From Olsenella profusa F0195 (GTDB lineage: Bacteria; Actinomycetota; Coriobacteriia; Coriobacteriales; Atopobiaceae), in NCBI RefSeq assembly GCF_000468755.1, contig NZ_AWEZ01000064.1, positions 1 to 64,000 of the forward strand: 64,000 nt of DNA. The letters are read 5' to 3'. Both the position numbers and the translations under genes were made by a program. Below the pieces are notes generated by a model. It was not told the origin of the DNA, searched no databases, and was given only the letters and a program-made list of their open reading frames with translations. Positions 15,270-23,973 of the stretch are shown piece after piece (within the stretch, counting starts at the first letter, position 1; each line of letters starts with the position of its first letter).

Positions 15270-15783
15270 GAGGTATATCGTCGACGTCCCCGACTATCCC
15301 GAGCCGGGCGTGATCTTCAAGGACATCACGCCACTCATGGCTTCGCCGGAGGGTCTGCATGCCTCCGTCGATAAGATTGTCAGCCACTTCGGAGATATCG
15401 GCATCACCAAGGTCGTTGGGGCCGAGGCACGTGGCTTCCTCATCGGTGCCCCCGTCGCCTACCGGCTGGGTGCCGGCTTCGTGCCCGCACGCAAGCCCGG
15501 CAAGCTCCCCCGTGCCGTGTACTCCCAGAGCTACGAGCTCGAATACGGTACCGACGAACTGCAGATTCACCAAGATGCCCTCGATGCTGACGACAGGGTG
15601 CTCATCGTGGACGACCTCGTGGCCACGGGCGGCACCTGCGTCGCCACCGCCAAGCTCATCGAACAGGCCAACGCGGAGGTCATGGGCTTCTCCTTCATCC
15701 TGGAGCTTGCCTACCTCAACCCGCGTGACGTCATCTCCAAGGAGTTCGACCAGGAGGTCTTCACCCTCATTCAGGTGGGGTAG
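15247..15783 (+). CDS. apt: Adenine phosphoribosyltransferase
   Basis: This 178-residue purine salvage enzyme makes AMP from adenine and PRPP. The N-terminal DYPEPGVIFKDITPLM, the flexible loop ARKPGKLP and the PRPP motif VLIVDDLVATGGT are all present, and the length is normal. The start is GTG 15247 with AGAGGA upstream, inside the 3' end of the MerR gene, so translation is probably coupled. With the minus-strand purine permease at 20278-21591 it forms part of base salvage, but in a separate transcript. Confidence 0.95.
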   Translation: MAITTDLERYIVDVPDYPEPGVIFKDITPLMASPEGLHASVDKIVSHFGDIGITKVVGAEARGFLIGAPVAYRLGAGFVPARKPGKLPRAVYSQSYELEYGTDELQIHQDALDADDRVLIVDDLVATGGTCVATAKLIEQANAEVMGFSFILELAYLNPRDVISKEFDQEVFTLIQVG

Positions 15784-15911
15784 GGGGCACGGGTGCACCT
15801 CATGGCGTTCACCACAACCCCTTCACAGGCCATTGTCCATTCTATGAAGGCGCGTGAAGAAGGGGACAGTAACAGCTAAAATTCTTAGCGTTATGCGAAA
15901 GGAGGACGTTC

Positions 15912-17222
15912 TTGATAACCAACCATCATCTTCAGTCCGTCGCACGTCGTGCCGTCGCATGTGGTCTCACCGCCGCACTCGTGTTCGCAAGTGCCGCCCC
16001 TGTCGCCTATGCCGACCCCCAGTCCGACCTCGATGCAGCACGACAGCAGATCGAGTCCCTCACCAGCTCCCTGAGCGATCTCCAGGACAAGCTGGCAACC
16101 GCCTCCTCTGACCTTGAGAACACGCAGTATGACATCGACGAGAACCAGTCCAAGATCGACGACACGCAGCAGCAGCTGGACGTCGCCAAGGATGACCTGA
16201 GCCAGAACGTGCACGATTCCTACACCAGCGGTGGCATCTCTCTGATGGACATCGTGGCGGGGTCAGACAGCTTCTCGGACTTCGTCACCAACGTGTATTA
16301 CGCCACACGCATGAGCGATGCCCAGTCGGAGAAGATCTCCGCGGTCACCACCCTGCAATCCCAGCTCAAGAGCGAGCGGAGCGACCTCGAGGCCAGGCAG
16401 GCACGTCAGCAGCAGACCATCGACAGCATCAACTCCCAGATCGACGAGTACAACCAGAAGGTTGCCAAGGCGCAGGACTACTACAACAGCCTGAGCGCGG
16501 AGGTCCAGCAGCAGCTGGCCCAAGAGGCCGCGAGCGAGGTCGCCGGGGCCAACGAGAACGGCACCGAGCCGTCCACGGCCGCGGCCACCGTCACCCAGCT
16601 TGCCAGTGGTACCGCCACGGCGCCCGAGGCGCAGAATGCCGCGCAGCCCACAAGCGACTCCAGCGATTCCAGCGACAATTCGAATGCCGCCCCCACCTCG
16701 AACGGCTCCAATGGCTCTGACAATGGGTCCAAGGGCGGCAATGGCAGCAACCCCAGCAATGGCGGATCGAACGGCACGGCTACCACGACCTCGAAGTCCA
16801 CGACCACCTCGAAGCCCACGACCTCGAAGCCACAGTCCGCACCATCATCCAGTGGTGGTGGCAGCAAGGGCACATCCAGCAGCGCAAGCGCCGGCGGTGG
16901 CGTCTCCACCGCCTATGCCATGATTGGCGTCCCCTATGTGTGGGGTGGAACGAGCGCGAGTGGCGTGGACTGTTCCGGTCTCGTCAACGTGTGCTATGGC
17001 GGCAAGCGCGGGCGCACCACCTATCAGATGATTGCCAGCCTCAAGGCCTCGGGTGACTGGAAGACGGACAAGAGCCAGCTCCAGGTGGGCGACCTCGTCT
17101 TCCCGAGCACGGGACACGTGGGCATCTACATTGGTAACAACAAGATGATCCATGCTCCCAGCCCCGGTCGTGCCGTCTGCATCACCACGGTGTACGCCTT
17201 CATCGGAGGCGGCACGTATTAA
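15912..17222 (+). CDS. Secreted NlpC/P60 peptidoglycan endopeptidase with coiled coil
   Basis: This is a 436-residue exported wall hydrolase. A signal peptide ends near AYA (about residue 34). A long coiled coil of the FtsX-activated/PcsB type follows (residues ~36-200, rich in Q, D, S and L). Then comes a low-complexity S/G/T/N linker (~245-325) and a C-terminal NlpC/P60 domain with catalytic Cys354 in DCSGLV, His402 in GHVGIYIG and a further His in MIHAPSPG. The start is TTG 15912, decided by AAAGGAGG seven bases upstream. A strong terminator follows the gene. It likely cuts stem peptides during growth or division. Confidence 0.9.
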   Translation: MITNHHLQSVARRAVACGLTAALVFASAAPVAYADPQSDLDAARQQIESLTSSLSDLQDKLATASSDLENTQYDIDENQSKIDDTQQQLDVAKDDLSQNVHDSYTSGGISLMDIVAGSDSFSDFVTNVYYATRMSDAQSEKISAVTTLQSQLKSERSDLEARQARQQQTIDSINSQIDEYNQKVAKAQDYYNSLSAEVQQQLAQEAASEVAGANENGTEPSTAAATVTQLASGTATAPEAQNAAQPTSDSSDSSDNSNAAPTSNGSNGSDNGSKGGNGSNPSNGGSNGTATTTSKSTTTSKPTTSKPQSAPSSSGGGSKGTSSSASAGGGVSTAYAMIGVPYVWGGTSASGVDCSGLVNVCYGGKRGRTTYQMIASLKASGDWKTDKSQLQVGDLVFPSTGHVGIYIGNNKMIHAPSPGRAVCITTVYAFIGGGTY

Positions 17223-17259
17223 GCGGGCTTTGGCCGCGCGGCATGAATCGCTATGATAC

Positions 17260-17292
17260 GAGGGGGACGAACGGGGTTCGTCCCCCTCTTGT
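17260..17292 (+). terminator. Terminator of the NlpC/P60 gene
   Basis: A perfect 12-bp GC-rich stem (17260-17271 with 17277-17288) with a five-base loop lies 38 bases after the stop codon and is followed by TTGT. The stem is very stable though the T tract is short. Confidence 0.75.
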
Positions 17293-17328
17293 GGCAGGTG
17301 GGGTAGGCAGGGGCAAGCGCGATGGGGG

Positions 17329-18951
17329 ATGGGCACCACGCAGGCGATAAAGACGGACGCTCGCGCCCAGGTAAGCAGGCGGAACTCGCGTCGCTTCCAG
17401 CTCGACATGGTATGGGAGGGCGTCCTCGTGGGGCTTGCCGCCGGCGGCATCGTCACGCTCTACCGTCTGTGCCTGACGCTGGCCGAGCGCACGCTCAGGT
17501 TCATCATCCCGTTCGCACAGGCACACCCCATGGCCCTCGCAGGGCTCATCGCCCTCATGGCCGCGTGCTGTCTGGTTGTGGCCAAGCTTGTCAGCTGGGA
17601 GCCCTATACGCAGGGATCCGGCATCCCCCAGGTGGATGCCGAGGTCATGGGCAAGCTTGACATGCCCTGGCATCGTGTGCTGGCGGCAAAGTTCACGGAG
17701 GGGACGCTCCTGGCGCTCTCCGGACTCTCCCTGGGACGCGAGGGTCCCTCCATTCAGCTGGGCGGCATGGGTGGCAAGGCCATCTCAAGGCTGCTGCGCC
17801 GCGGAAGGGGGGAGGAGCGCCTGCTCGTGACCTGCGGGGCTGCCGCAGGCATGAGTGCCGCCTTCAATGCGCCGCTCACCGGCACGCTCTTCGCCATCGA
17901 GGAGATACACAAGGAGTTCACGCCCTCGCTCATCATCTCCGCCATGGCATCGGCCGTGTCCGCCGACTTCCTGGTGTCCCAGGTGCTGGGGGTGCGGCCC
18001 GTGCTCCGGCTCGCGTTCGTCCAGGACCTCCCGCACGTCTACTATGTGCTCGTCCTGCTCATGGGCCTGGTCATGGGGCTTCTGGGCGCCCTTCACAACA
18101 GGGGGATGTTCCTGCTCAACGAGGGCCTCTATGGCACGGTGCTTGCCAGGGTTCCCTATGGGGGAAGGCTCGCCTTGCCCTTCGCGCTCACGCTCGTCGC
18201 CGCGTTCGCGGCGCCCCTGCTCCTTGACGGCGGGGATGCCATTGTCGAACTGCTCAAATACCCCACCATGGTGCCCTTCCTGACGCTCGTGCTCCTCTTA
18301 GTGGGGAAGTACGCCCTCACCTCAATGTGCTTTGCGTCAGGCGCCCCGGGCGGCACGCTCTTCCCCCTATGCGTCATGGGCATGCTCGCGGGAGCGGTCT
18401 ATGGTAACGTTCTTACGAACACATGTTCCATGAATGCGATGTACATCGTCAACTTCATGGTGTTGGGCATAGCAGGACTGTTCTCGTCGGTGGTGCGCGC
18501 CCCGGTCACGGGCGTCGTCCTAGCGTTCGAGCTCACGGGTAGCATGGACTCGCTGCTCGCAGCTTCCATCGTATCGATCGTGGCGTATGTCGTCGCCAAC
18601 ATCACCAGGACGGATCCGTTCTACGAGAGGCTCCTGGGCAATCTGTTGGACGTCACCGCGAAGACCCCACGCGTGCGCCATAAGAAGGAGAAGGTGCTGC
18701 ACGACTACACCGTGGGTGCCGGCAGCCTGCTCGAGGGCCGGTGCCTCAGGGACATCGACTGGCCGAGGGGCTCGATGATCGTGACGGTGTACCGTGCCGG
18801 GACGGAGATCGTACCCAATGGCGACACGCGCCTGCAGGCGCTGGATGACCTGCTCGTCATCATGGACATGCGCGCCGAGGACAGCATACAGGACCATGTC
18901 TGGCGCCTCTGCCGAAGCTCGTTGGCGACCGAGCACACACCGAGACGGTAG
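17329..18951 (+). CDS. ClC-family chloride transporter with C-terminal RCK/TrkA-C domain
   Basis: This polytopic membrane protein (540 residues) belongs to the ClC Cl-/H+ exchangers and channels. The selectivity motifs are GSGIPQ (~residues 89-94), GREGPSIQ with the gating Glu (~142-149) and GGTLFP (~342-347). The inner proton glutamate region reads FAIEEIHKEFTP. After ~residue 445 a cytosolic domain of ~90 residues resembles TrkA-C, a ligand-sensing module. A fluoride riboswitch was looked for upstream and not seen, and the residues do not point to the fluoride-specific branch. An ATG seven bases earlier lies in a different frame. Confidence 0.9.
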   Translation: MGTTQAIKTDARAQVSRRNSRRFQLDMVWEGVLVGLAAGGIVTLYRLCLTLAERTLRFIIPFAQAHPMALAGLIALMAACCLVVAKLVSWEPYTQGSGIPQVDAEVMGKLDMPWHRVLAAKFTEGTLLALSGLSLGREGPSIQLGGMGGKAISRLLRRGRGEERLLVTCGAAAGMSAAFNAPLTGTLFAIEEIHKEFTPSLIISAMASAVSADFLVSQVLGVRPVLRLAFVQDLPHVYYVLVLLMGLVMGLLGALHNRGMFLLNEGLYGTVLARVPYGGRLALPFALTLVAAFAAPLLLDGGDAIVELLKYPTMVPFLTLVLLLVGKYALTSMCFASGAPGGTLFPLCVMGMLAGAVYGNVLTNTCSMNAMYIVNFMVLGIAGLFSSVVRAPVTGVVLAFELTGSMDSLLAASIVSIVAYVVANITRTDPFYERLLGNLLDVTAKTPRVRHKKEKVLHDYTVGAGSLLEGRCLRDIDWPRGSMIVTVYRAGTEIVPNGDTRLQALDDLLVIMDMRAEDSIQDHVWRLCRSSLATEHTPRR

Positions 18952-18965
18952 GGTACGGCAGATGG

Positions 18966-19026
18966 GGCGTCTCATTTATTACTTTACATAAGATATATTA
19001 TCATGGTTTATATGAGATCGATATGG
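18966..19026. other. AT-rich island between convergent genes
   Basis: About 60 bases of unusually AT-rich DNA lie just past the ClC gene, with short imperfect inverted repeats (TCTCAT near 18970 and ATGAGA near 19012). No gene is seen. It may hold the ClC terminator or a promoter. Confidence 0.3.
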
Positions 19027-19088
19027 GGTCATTGGTGTGCCTTGGAGCGTCCCAGACACGGCGCTGGTCGTGCCTGCCTCTGCCACTG

Positions 19089-19127
19089 AAAAGGTCCCGC
19101 GTGCGGACATGAGCCAGCACGCGGGAC
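19089..19127 (-). terminator. Rho-independent terminator of trxB
   Basis: An 11-bp perfect stem (19094-19104 with 19117-19127) has a 12-base loop. Read on the minus strand it is followed by CTTTTC (19089-19093). It lies 46 bases after the trxB stop. Confidence 0.8.
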
Positions 19128-19172
19128 AGATCGACCGAGAGACCTCGCACGATTCATCTCCACCCTTCGGAT

Positions 19173-20120
19173 CTATCCCTCGATGGGCTGCCCAAGGTAC
19201 GAGGCGACGCTCGTGGCCGCGACGGCGCCGTCAGCCGTTGCGGTTACGATCTGGCGCAGTGACTTCTGCCGAATGTCGCCTGCCGCAAAGAGTCCCGGCA
19301 CGGAGGTCTCCATGCGGTCGTTGGTGATGACATAGCCGTGGTCATCCAGCTTCACGAGGCCCCTCACAAGCCCCGTTGCGGGAACCCTGCCCACGAACAC
19401 GAACACGCCAAACGAGCCCTCGTCATAGGTCTCCATGGACTCCTCGCCGGTCACGGTGTCGCGGAACGTGATGTCCCTCGGCAGGACATCGCCAGCGACC
19501 TTCGTGACGCTTGTGTTGTAGCGGATGCTGGCCTTGGGGTTCTCCTCGATCTGTCTGCCCACGGAGGCCTGGGCTCGCAGATGGTCCTTGCGGACGACCA
19601 TGGTCACCTTGTCGGCAAACTTCGTGAGGAACAGCGCCTCCTCGGCGGCAGAGTTGCCACCACCAATGACGAACACCTGTTTGCCCCTATAGAACATGCC
19701 GTCACAGGTGGCGCAGTATGAGACGCCGTGGCCCCCGAAGGCTTCCTCGCCCTCGAAGCCAACATGGCGTGGCGTGGCGCCACCGGAGATGATGACCGTC
19801 TTGGTGTCATAGGTGCCCTCCGCTGTCTCCACGACGAACCCCGAACCATCCTCCTTGCGCGCAAGGGAGGCCACCTGTCCCATCTTGATGGAGGCGCCCA
19901 GGTCGATGGCCTGCTTCTGCATGGCATCCGTCAGCGAGAAGCCATCCGTGTGCGGCACGCCGGGATAGTTATCCACCTCGCTCGTAAGGATGATCTGGCC
20001 GCCGACCGCCTCCTGTTCGAGCGTGACGGCATCGAGAAGCGCACGGGCCCCATAGATGGCGGCGGACAGCCCCGCGGGGCCACCACCGATGATGACCAGG
20101 TCCTTCTGCTGTTCGGACAT
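19173..20120 (-). CDS. trxB: Thioredoxin reductase
   Basis: This 315-residue FAD/NADPH flavoenzyme reduces thioredoxin. The FAD motif GGGPAGLSAAIYGARA is at residues 12-27, the redox-active Cys136 and Cys139 lie in SYCATCDG, the NADPH motif is GGGNSAAEEALFL, and the C-terminal FAD loop reads GLFAAGDIR. The length is normal. The ribosome site GAAAGG supports the ATG. It is monocistronic with its own terminator. No thioredoxin gene lies in the window. Confidence 0.96.
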   Translation of the reverse strand: MSEQQKDLVIIGGGPAGLSAAIYGARALLDAVTLEQEAVGGQIILTSEVDNYPGVPHTDGFSLTDAMQKQAIDLGASIKMGQVASLARKEDGSGFVVETAEGTYDTKTVIISGGATPRHVGFEGEEAFGGHGVSYCATCDGMFYRGKQVFVIGGGNSAAEEALFLTKFADKVTMVVRKDHLRAQASVGRQIEENPKASIRYNTSVTKVAGDVLPRDITFRDTVTGEESMETYDEGSFGVFVFVGRVPATGLVRGLVKLDDHGYVITNDRMETSVPGLFAAGDIRQKSLRQIVTATADGAVAATSVASYLGQPIEG

Positions 20121-20227
20121 CTCACAACGACCTTTCTAGAGAGAGCGTTCATGGCATGAATTGTCACTGGAATGCTACCCATTAGGGTATGTGCCTTTCA
20201 GTCGCCCCGGACCTGTGTGCAGACGAA

Positions 20228-20247
20228 GAGGGGGCGTCTGCCCCCTC
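20228..20247 (-). terminator. Terminator hairpin after the purine permease
   Basis: An 8-bp GC-rich stem (20228-20235 with 20240-20247) with a four-base loop lies 30 bases past the permease stop and is followed on the minus strand by TTCGTCT. The T tract is weak. Confidence 0.6.
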
Positions 20248-20277
20248 CCCTCTTGTATGGCTCCTGGCTACGTCCCG

Positions 20278-21591
20278 CTACGACACGAGGAAGTAGATGA
20301 GGAACGCGAGCGCGGCGACCCACATGAGCGGCTTGACCTTGCGCACCTGGCCCGTCGCCACGGCGACGACCACGTAGGCGATGAAGCCCAGGCCAATGCC
20401 CGAGGAGATGGAGTACGTCATCGGAATGCCCGCGATGATCAGGAAGGATGGCAGGCCCTCGAGCAGATCGTTCCACTGGATCTCCAGGGCTTCGGAGAGC
20501 ATGAGGTAGCCAACGTAGACAAGGGCCCCACAGGTGGCTGCACCGGGGATGACGGCAATGACAGGTGCGAAGAACGCGGCGATGAGGAACAGGACACCTG
20601 CGAACACGGACGAGAGGCCCGTGCGGCCGCCGTCGGCCGCGCCGGACGCGGACTCCACGAACGTCGTGACGGAGGAGGCGCCGAGCAGGCCACCGACCCA
20701 TGCGGCGCAGGAGTCAACGATCAGGATCGTGCACATGTCCTTGACGCTGCCATCCTCCTCGAGGAAGTCGCCCTGCTTGGCCACGGCCATCGCCGTGCCC
20801 ATGGTGTCAAAGAAGTCGGACATCATGAGTGAGAATGCGAGCACGAGCAGCGTAGGGGTGGTCATGACCTTGAGGAGGCCGATGGTACCGTTCGCATCCG
20901 CCTGAAACGGGGCCCCAAAGCTCGAGAAGTCCGGCAACGAGAGCATGCCCTGGGGAGCCTGGGTGAGCCCCAGGGGGATGCCGCAGATGACGGCGACGAT
21001 GATGCCCAGCAGCAGCGCGCCACGCAACCTGAGCGCCACGAAGACGATGGTGGCGACGATGGAGATGACACCTAGGATGAAGGCGGGGCTCGTGACCTTG
21101 CCCAGGGCGAGGATGGTGCTGCCGTCCCCCGTGATGATGCCGGCATTGGCCAGGCCGATCATGGCTATGAAGAGGCCGAGGCCCACCGAGATGCCATGGC
21201 GCAGCGAGATGGGAATGGCATCCATGATGGCTTGCCTGAGACCACAGAGCACCAGGACCAGGATGACGACGCCCTCGACGAAGATGACGCCCATGGCGGC
21301 ATGCCAGTCACCGTTGCAGAGCGTCGTCGTGGCAACGGCGATCATGGAGTTAATGCCCAGGCCAGAGGCAAGCGCGAGCGGGCGGTTGGCAAAGATGCCC
21401 ATGAGGATGGTCATGATGCCGGCACCAAAGCAGGTGCTGGTGATGGTTGCAGAGATGGGAACGCCCGCATTCGAGAGAATGAGGGGGTTCAGCGCGATGA
21501 TGTACGACATTGCCAGGAAGGTCGTGAGGCCGGCCCGTACCTCTTGGCCGGTAGAAGACCCCCGTTGGCTGACCTTAAAGAACGAATCCAT
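20278..21591 (-). CDS. NCS2-type guanine/hypoxanthine permease (AzgA/PbuG-like)
   Basis: This 437-residue protein has about 12-14 hydrophobic segments and belongs to the AzgA branch of nucleobase/cation symporters. Characteristic strings are TTFLAMSYIIALNPLILS near the N-terminus, SGLGINSMIA, FSLMMSDFFDTMGT (about residue 265) and GGLLGASSVTTFVES. It should import guanine, hypoxanthine or adenine driven by protons. Only 88 bases separate it from the next gene, and no purine riboswitch could be recognised there. It probably starts from its own promoter after the dut terminator. Confidence 0.9.
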   Translation of the reverse strand: MDSFFKVSQRGSSTGQEVRAGLTTFLAMSYIIALNPLILSNAGVPISATITSTCFGAGIMTILMGIFANRPLALASGLGINSMIAVATTTLCNGDWHAAMGVIFVEGVVILVLVLCGLRQAIMDAIPISLRHGISVGLGLFIAMIGLANAGIITGDGSTILALGKVTSPAFILGVISIVATIVFVALRLRGALLLGIIVAVICGIPLGLTQAPQGMLSLPDFSSFGAPFQADANGTIGLLKVMTTPTLLVLAFSLMMSDFFDTMGTAMAVAKQGDFLEEDGSVKDMCTILIVDSCAAWVGGLLGASSVTTFVESASGAADGGRTGLSSVFAGVLFLIAAFFAPVIAVIPGAATCGALVYVGYLMLSEALEIQWNDLLEGLPSFLIIAGIPMTYSISSGIGLGFIAYVVVAVATGQVRKVKPLMWVAALAFLIYFLVS

Positions 21592-21631
21592 GAAACTCCC
21601 CTTCTGTACCTGCCGTCATGGGCACGCGAAC

Positions 21632-21659
21632 GAAAAAAAGGAGGCATCCCCGATGCCTC
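21632..21659 (-). terminator. Strong rho-independent terminator of nrdR-dut
   Basis: An 8-bp stem (21641-21648 with 21652-21659) with loop CCC is followed on the minus strand by a run of seven T (21633-21639). It is the clearest intrinsic terminator in the window, 20 bases past the dut stop. Confidence 0.92.
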
Positions 21660-21679
21660 AAGCACCTGGCGTCTTGAAG

Positions 21680-22126
21680 CTAGACGCCACTGGAACCAAA
21701 GCCGCCCGTGCCCCTGTCCGTCTCATCCAACTCGCCGACCTCCCTGAGACACACCTCGGGCACCTTCTGGATGACCAGCTGGGCGATGCGCTCGCCCCTG
21801 GTGATAGTGATGTCGTGCGTGGCGTCGAGATTGACGACGCACACCTTGAGCTCCCCGCGGTAGTGCGCGTCGATGAGGCCGGGGGTGTTGGCCATAGAAA
21901 GGCCCTCCTTGAAGGCGAGGCCACTTCTCGGCTGCACAAAGCCGGCATATCCCTCGGGGACGGCTATGGCAAGCCCCGTGGGGACGAGGCGCCGCTCGAG
22001 GGGCCTGAGGACAACGTCCTCGTTTGCCCTCAGGTCGAGGCCGGCATCGCCCGCATGGGCATAGGAGGGCAGCTCGATCGACGGGTCGAGGCGCTTGATA
22101 GGTAGAGAGATCCTGTCATTACCCAT
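21680..22126 (-). CDS. dut: dUTP pyrophosphatase
   Basis: This 148-residue trimeric enzyme hydrolyses dUTP to dUMP. All five motifs are visible: HAGDAGLDLRA, PRSGLA, GLIDAHYRGELKV (nucleotide-binding Asp and Tyr), RGERIAQLVI and the flexible C-terminal RGTGGFGSSG. The ATG at 22126 is chosen because it gives the normal N-terminus; it overlaps the nrdR stop by eight bases (ATGGGTAA), so the two genes are coupled. The pairing of a dNTP-pool enzyme with the ribonucleotide reductase repressor makes functional sense. Confidence 0.95.
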   Translation of the reverse strand: MGNDRISLPIKRLDPSIELPSYAHAGDAGLDLRANEDVVLRPLERRLVPTGLAIAVPEGYAGFVQPRSGLAFKEGLSMANTPGLIDAHYRGELKVCVVNLDATHDITITRGERIAQLVIQKVPEVCLREVGELDETDRGTGGFGSSGV

Positions 22127-22571
22127 TGATGAGGCTCCGTAGCTCTTCTTCGAACTCGTCAATGTCCTTGAAGTCGCGATAAACCGAGGCAAAGCGCACA
22201 TAGGCAACTTTGTCTATATCAACGAGGCGCTGGAGGACCATCTTGCCCAGCTCCTGGGAGTTCACCTCGACCGTGCCGGAGTCCCTGAGCTCACTGAGGA
22301 TGCTGTCAATGAGACCATCGAGCCGCTCCAGCGGAACGTTGCGCTTGATGGTGGCCACCATGAGCCCCCGCATGATCTTTGTGCGATCGAAGGCCTCCTT
22401 GTGGCCATCCTTCTTGACGACCATGATGGGCATCTCTTCGCGACGCTCGTAGGTGGTAAAGCGCGTACCACACCTGATGCACTCTCGGCGGCGGCGAATG
22501 GCGTCATTGTTCTCGGACGGGCGAGAGTCGACGACCTTCGACTCCTCGCAACCACACTTGGGACAGCGCAT
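22119..22571 (-). CDS. nrdR: Transcriptional repressor NrdR
   Basis: This 150-residue protein senses ATP/dATP and represses ribonucleotide reductase genes. The N-terminal zinc ribbon uses Cys3, Cys6, Cys31 and Cys34 (MRCPKCG and CIRCG). The ATP-cone domain follows from about residue 46 (PIMVVKKDGHKEAFDRTKI). ATG 22571 is chosen since AGGAGGAG lies directly upstream and the conserved sequence starts there. No nrd gene or NrdR box was recognised in the window. Confidence 0.96.
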   Translation of the reverse strand: MRCPKCGCEESKVVDSRPSENNDAIRRRRECIRCGTRFTTYERREEMPIMVVKKDGHKEAFDRTKIMRGLMVATIKRNVPLERLDGLIDSILSELRDSGTVEVNSQELGKMVLQRLVDIDKVAYVRFASVYRDFKDIDEFEEELRSLING

Positions 22572-22676
22572 ACTCCTCCTCATATATGTACAAATGGAGG
22601 ATACCACAGGATCACGCGGCTCAGCCTTCTACGTGACCAAACCGCAATCCTCTATGCGATAGGGCCGTGACTGTGA

Positions 22677-23129
22677 TCATGCTGTGGAGGTGGGGATGAC
22701 GAGCTTCTGGCCGGGCACAAGCCCGTCAGCAGAGACCCCATTGTGCTGTTCGATCCAAGAGACGATACGTCCGTCATCGACTCCGGCAATGCCATGCTCA
22801 TGAGCGATGCTCCACAGGGAGTCTCCCTGCCGCACCGCTATCGTTACGGTGTCTGCCCGATCCAGCGCCTGTTGTGCGGCGGCTGCAGATGTGATGCCCG
22901 AAAGGATCAGTGCGCCTACGGAAAGGACGCAGACGAGAAGGGCCCCAAGGACAAGCGTGTGCGGCCGAAGGCGCCCCTCGCGCCTGACACGCACATCGGC
23001 GAGGTGGCGCTGTGCCGTGGCACCGCCCTCGAGCATCACGAGACCACGGTGCTGCCGAGGTCTGAGCGCTGCCGTGCCAGCGATGGGAAATGCTGCGACA
23101 CCGTTCTGGATGCGTCTGTAGGACTGCAT
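22677..23129 (-). CDS. LysM membrane protein, YneA-like SOS cell-division inhibitor candidate
   Basis: This 150-residue protein has a ~55-residue basic N-terminus, one membrane segment (HTLVLGALLVCVLSVGALIL, about 57-76) and a C-terminal LysM domain (TIAVRQGDSLWSIAHEHG to LVPGQKLVIP). The layout, an N-terminal anchor with an external LysM, and the divergent position next to lexA match YneA of Bacillus, which blocks division during the SOS response. Its promoter (minus strand) is followed by two LexA-box-like sites. GGGGAGT precedes the ATG. The N-terminal extension is longer than in YneA. Function is inferred from context. Confidence 0.72.
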   Translation of the reverse strand: MQSYRRIQNGVAAFPIAGTAALRPRQHRGLVMLEGGATAQRHLADVRVRREGRLRPHTLVLGALLVCVLSVGALILSGITSAAAAQQALDRADTVTIAVRQGDSLWSIAHEHGIAGVDDGRIVSWIEQHNGVSADGLVPGQKLVIPTSTA

Positions 23130-23196
23130 GGCTTACTCCCCTCCCGGCGTGTGTACGAGACTGGTATACCAAGACCACGCGACAGCAATTGCCAAA

Positions 23197-23276
23197 AGAA
23201 CACGTGTACTGCGAACATATGTGCTACTATAGGGACAATGACGCTCACTGTCAAGCAAAGAGAGAACATGTGTTTG
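23197..23276. promoter_or_regulatory. Divergent SOS control region: three LexA-box-like sites and the LysM-gene promoter
   Basis: Three sites resemble the Gram-positive LexA box CGAACRNRYGTTYG: 23197-23210 (AGAACACGTGTACT, 11 of 14), 23212-23225 (CGAACATATGTGCT, 12 of 14) and 23263-23276 (AGAACATGTGTTTG, 13 of 14). On the minus strand TTGACA (23249-23254), a 17-base spacer and TATAGT (23226-23231) form a near-consensus promoter for the LysM gene. The first two sites lie just downstream of it, and the third lies 43 bases before lexA. The arrangement fits joint LexA repression. Confidence 0.75.
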
Positions 23277-23318
23277 TATTTTTGCTACGCTACCTAGTCA
23301 CGGGGACGAGGGGGACCA

Positions 23319-23966
23319 ATGGCCAAGGACAGGCTCAGCAAGAGACAGCAGTCCATCTACGACTTCATCTGCTCCTACACCACCGAACATGGCTATCCGC
23401 CCTCGGTGAGGGAGATTGGCACGGCCGTGGGGCTGGCCTCGCCCTCGACGGTTCATATGCACCTGAAGGTCCTTCAGGAGCGTGGCCTCATCAAGCGCGA
23501 CTCCAAGAAGCCGCGCACCATTGAGGTGGTTGAGGACGACCTGCCCGGCGGACAAGCGCTTGCGTCGGTGGAGGAGCATGTGAGCGAGGGAACCATCTCC
23601 CTTCCCCTTATCGGCCGCGTCGCCGCAGGCACCCCCATTCTTGCCGAGCAGAATGTGGAGGATCAGCTCACGCTCCCCGCCAGTGTCGTCGGCAGCGGCA
23701 GCTCCTTCCTGCTGAAGGTCCATGGCACATCGATGGTCAACAAGGGGATTCTCGACGGTGACATCATTGCCGTACGCGAGCAGCATGATGCCCAGGATGG
23801 CGAGATCGTCGTGGCCCTCATAGACGATTCCGCCACGGTCAAGACCTTCTACCGGGAGGAGGGTCGCATCCGCCTCCAGCCGGAGAATGACACGATGGAT
23901 CCCATCTACGTACGGAATCCCATCATCCTGGGTAAGGTCGTCGCACTCATGAGGACCATTGCCTAG
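23319..23966 (+). CDS. lexA: LexA SOS repressor
   Basis: This 215-residue repressor-protease has an N-terminal winged HTH (GYPPSVREIGTAVGLASPST, ~25-44) and a C-terminal S24 peptidase domain. The self-cleavage site is Ala103-Gly104 (VAAGTPI). The catalytic dyad is Ser138 (HGTSMV) and Lys175 (ATVKTF). Activated RecA triggers the cleavage. It is divergent from the YneA-like gene with shared LexA-type sites. Downstream it nearly abuts a membrane acyltransferase gene. The start is ATG with GAGGGGGA upstream. Confidence 0.96.
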   Translation: MAKDRLSKRQQSIYDFICSYTTEHGYPPSVREIGTAVGLASPSTVHMHLKVLQERGLIKRDSKKPRTIEVVEDDLPGGQALASVEEHVSEGTISLPLIGRVAAGTPILAEQNVEDQLTLPASVVGSGSSFLLKVHGTSMVNKGILDGDIIAVREQHDAQDGEIVVALIDDSATVKTFYREEGRIRLQPENDTMDPIYVRNPIILGKVVALMRTIA

Positions 23967-23973
23967 GCTGCGG

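Noticed and set aside
17223-17328. Possible fluoride riboswitch before the ClC gene
   Set aside because: The aptamer pattern is absent; the only strong structure is the NlpC/P60 terminator.
21592-21679. Possible purine riboswitch before the nucleobase permease
   Set aside because: The interval is only 88 bases, is mostly taken by the dut terminator, and shows none of the conserved purine-aptamer loops.
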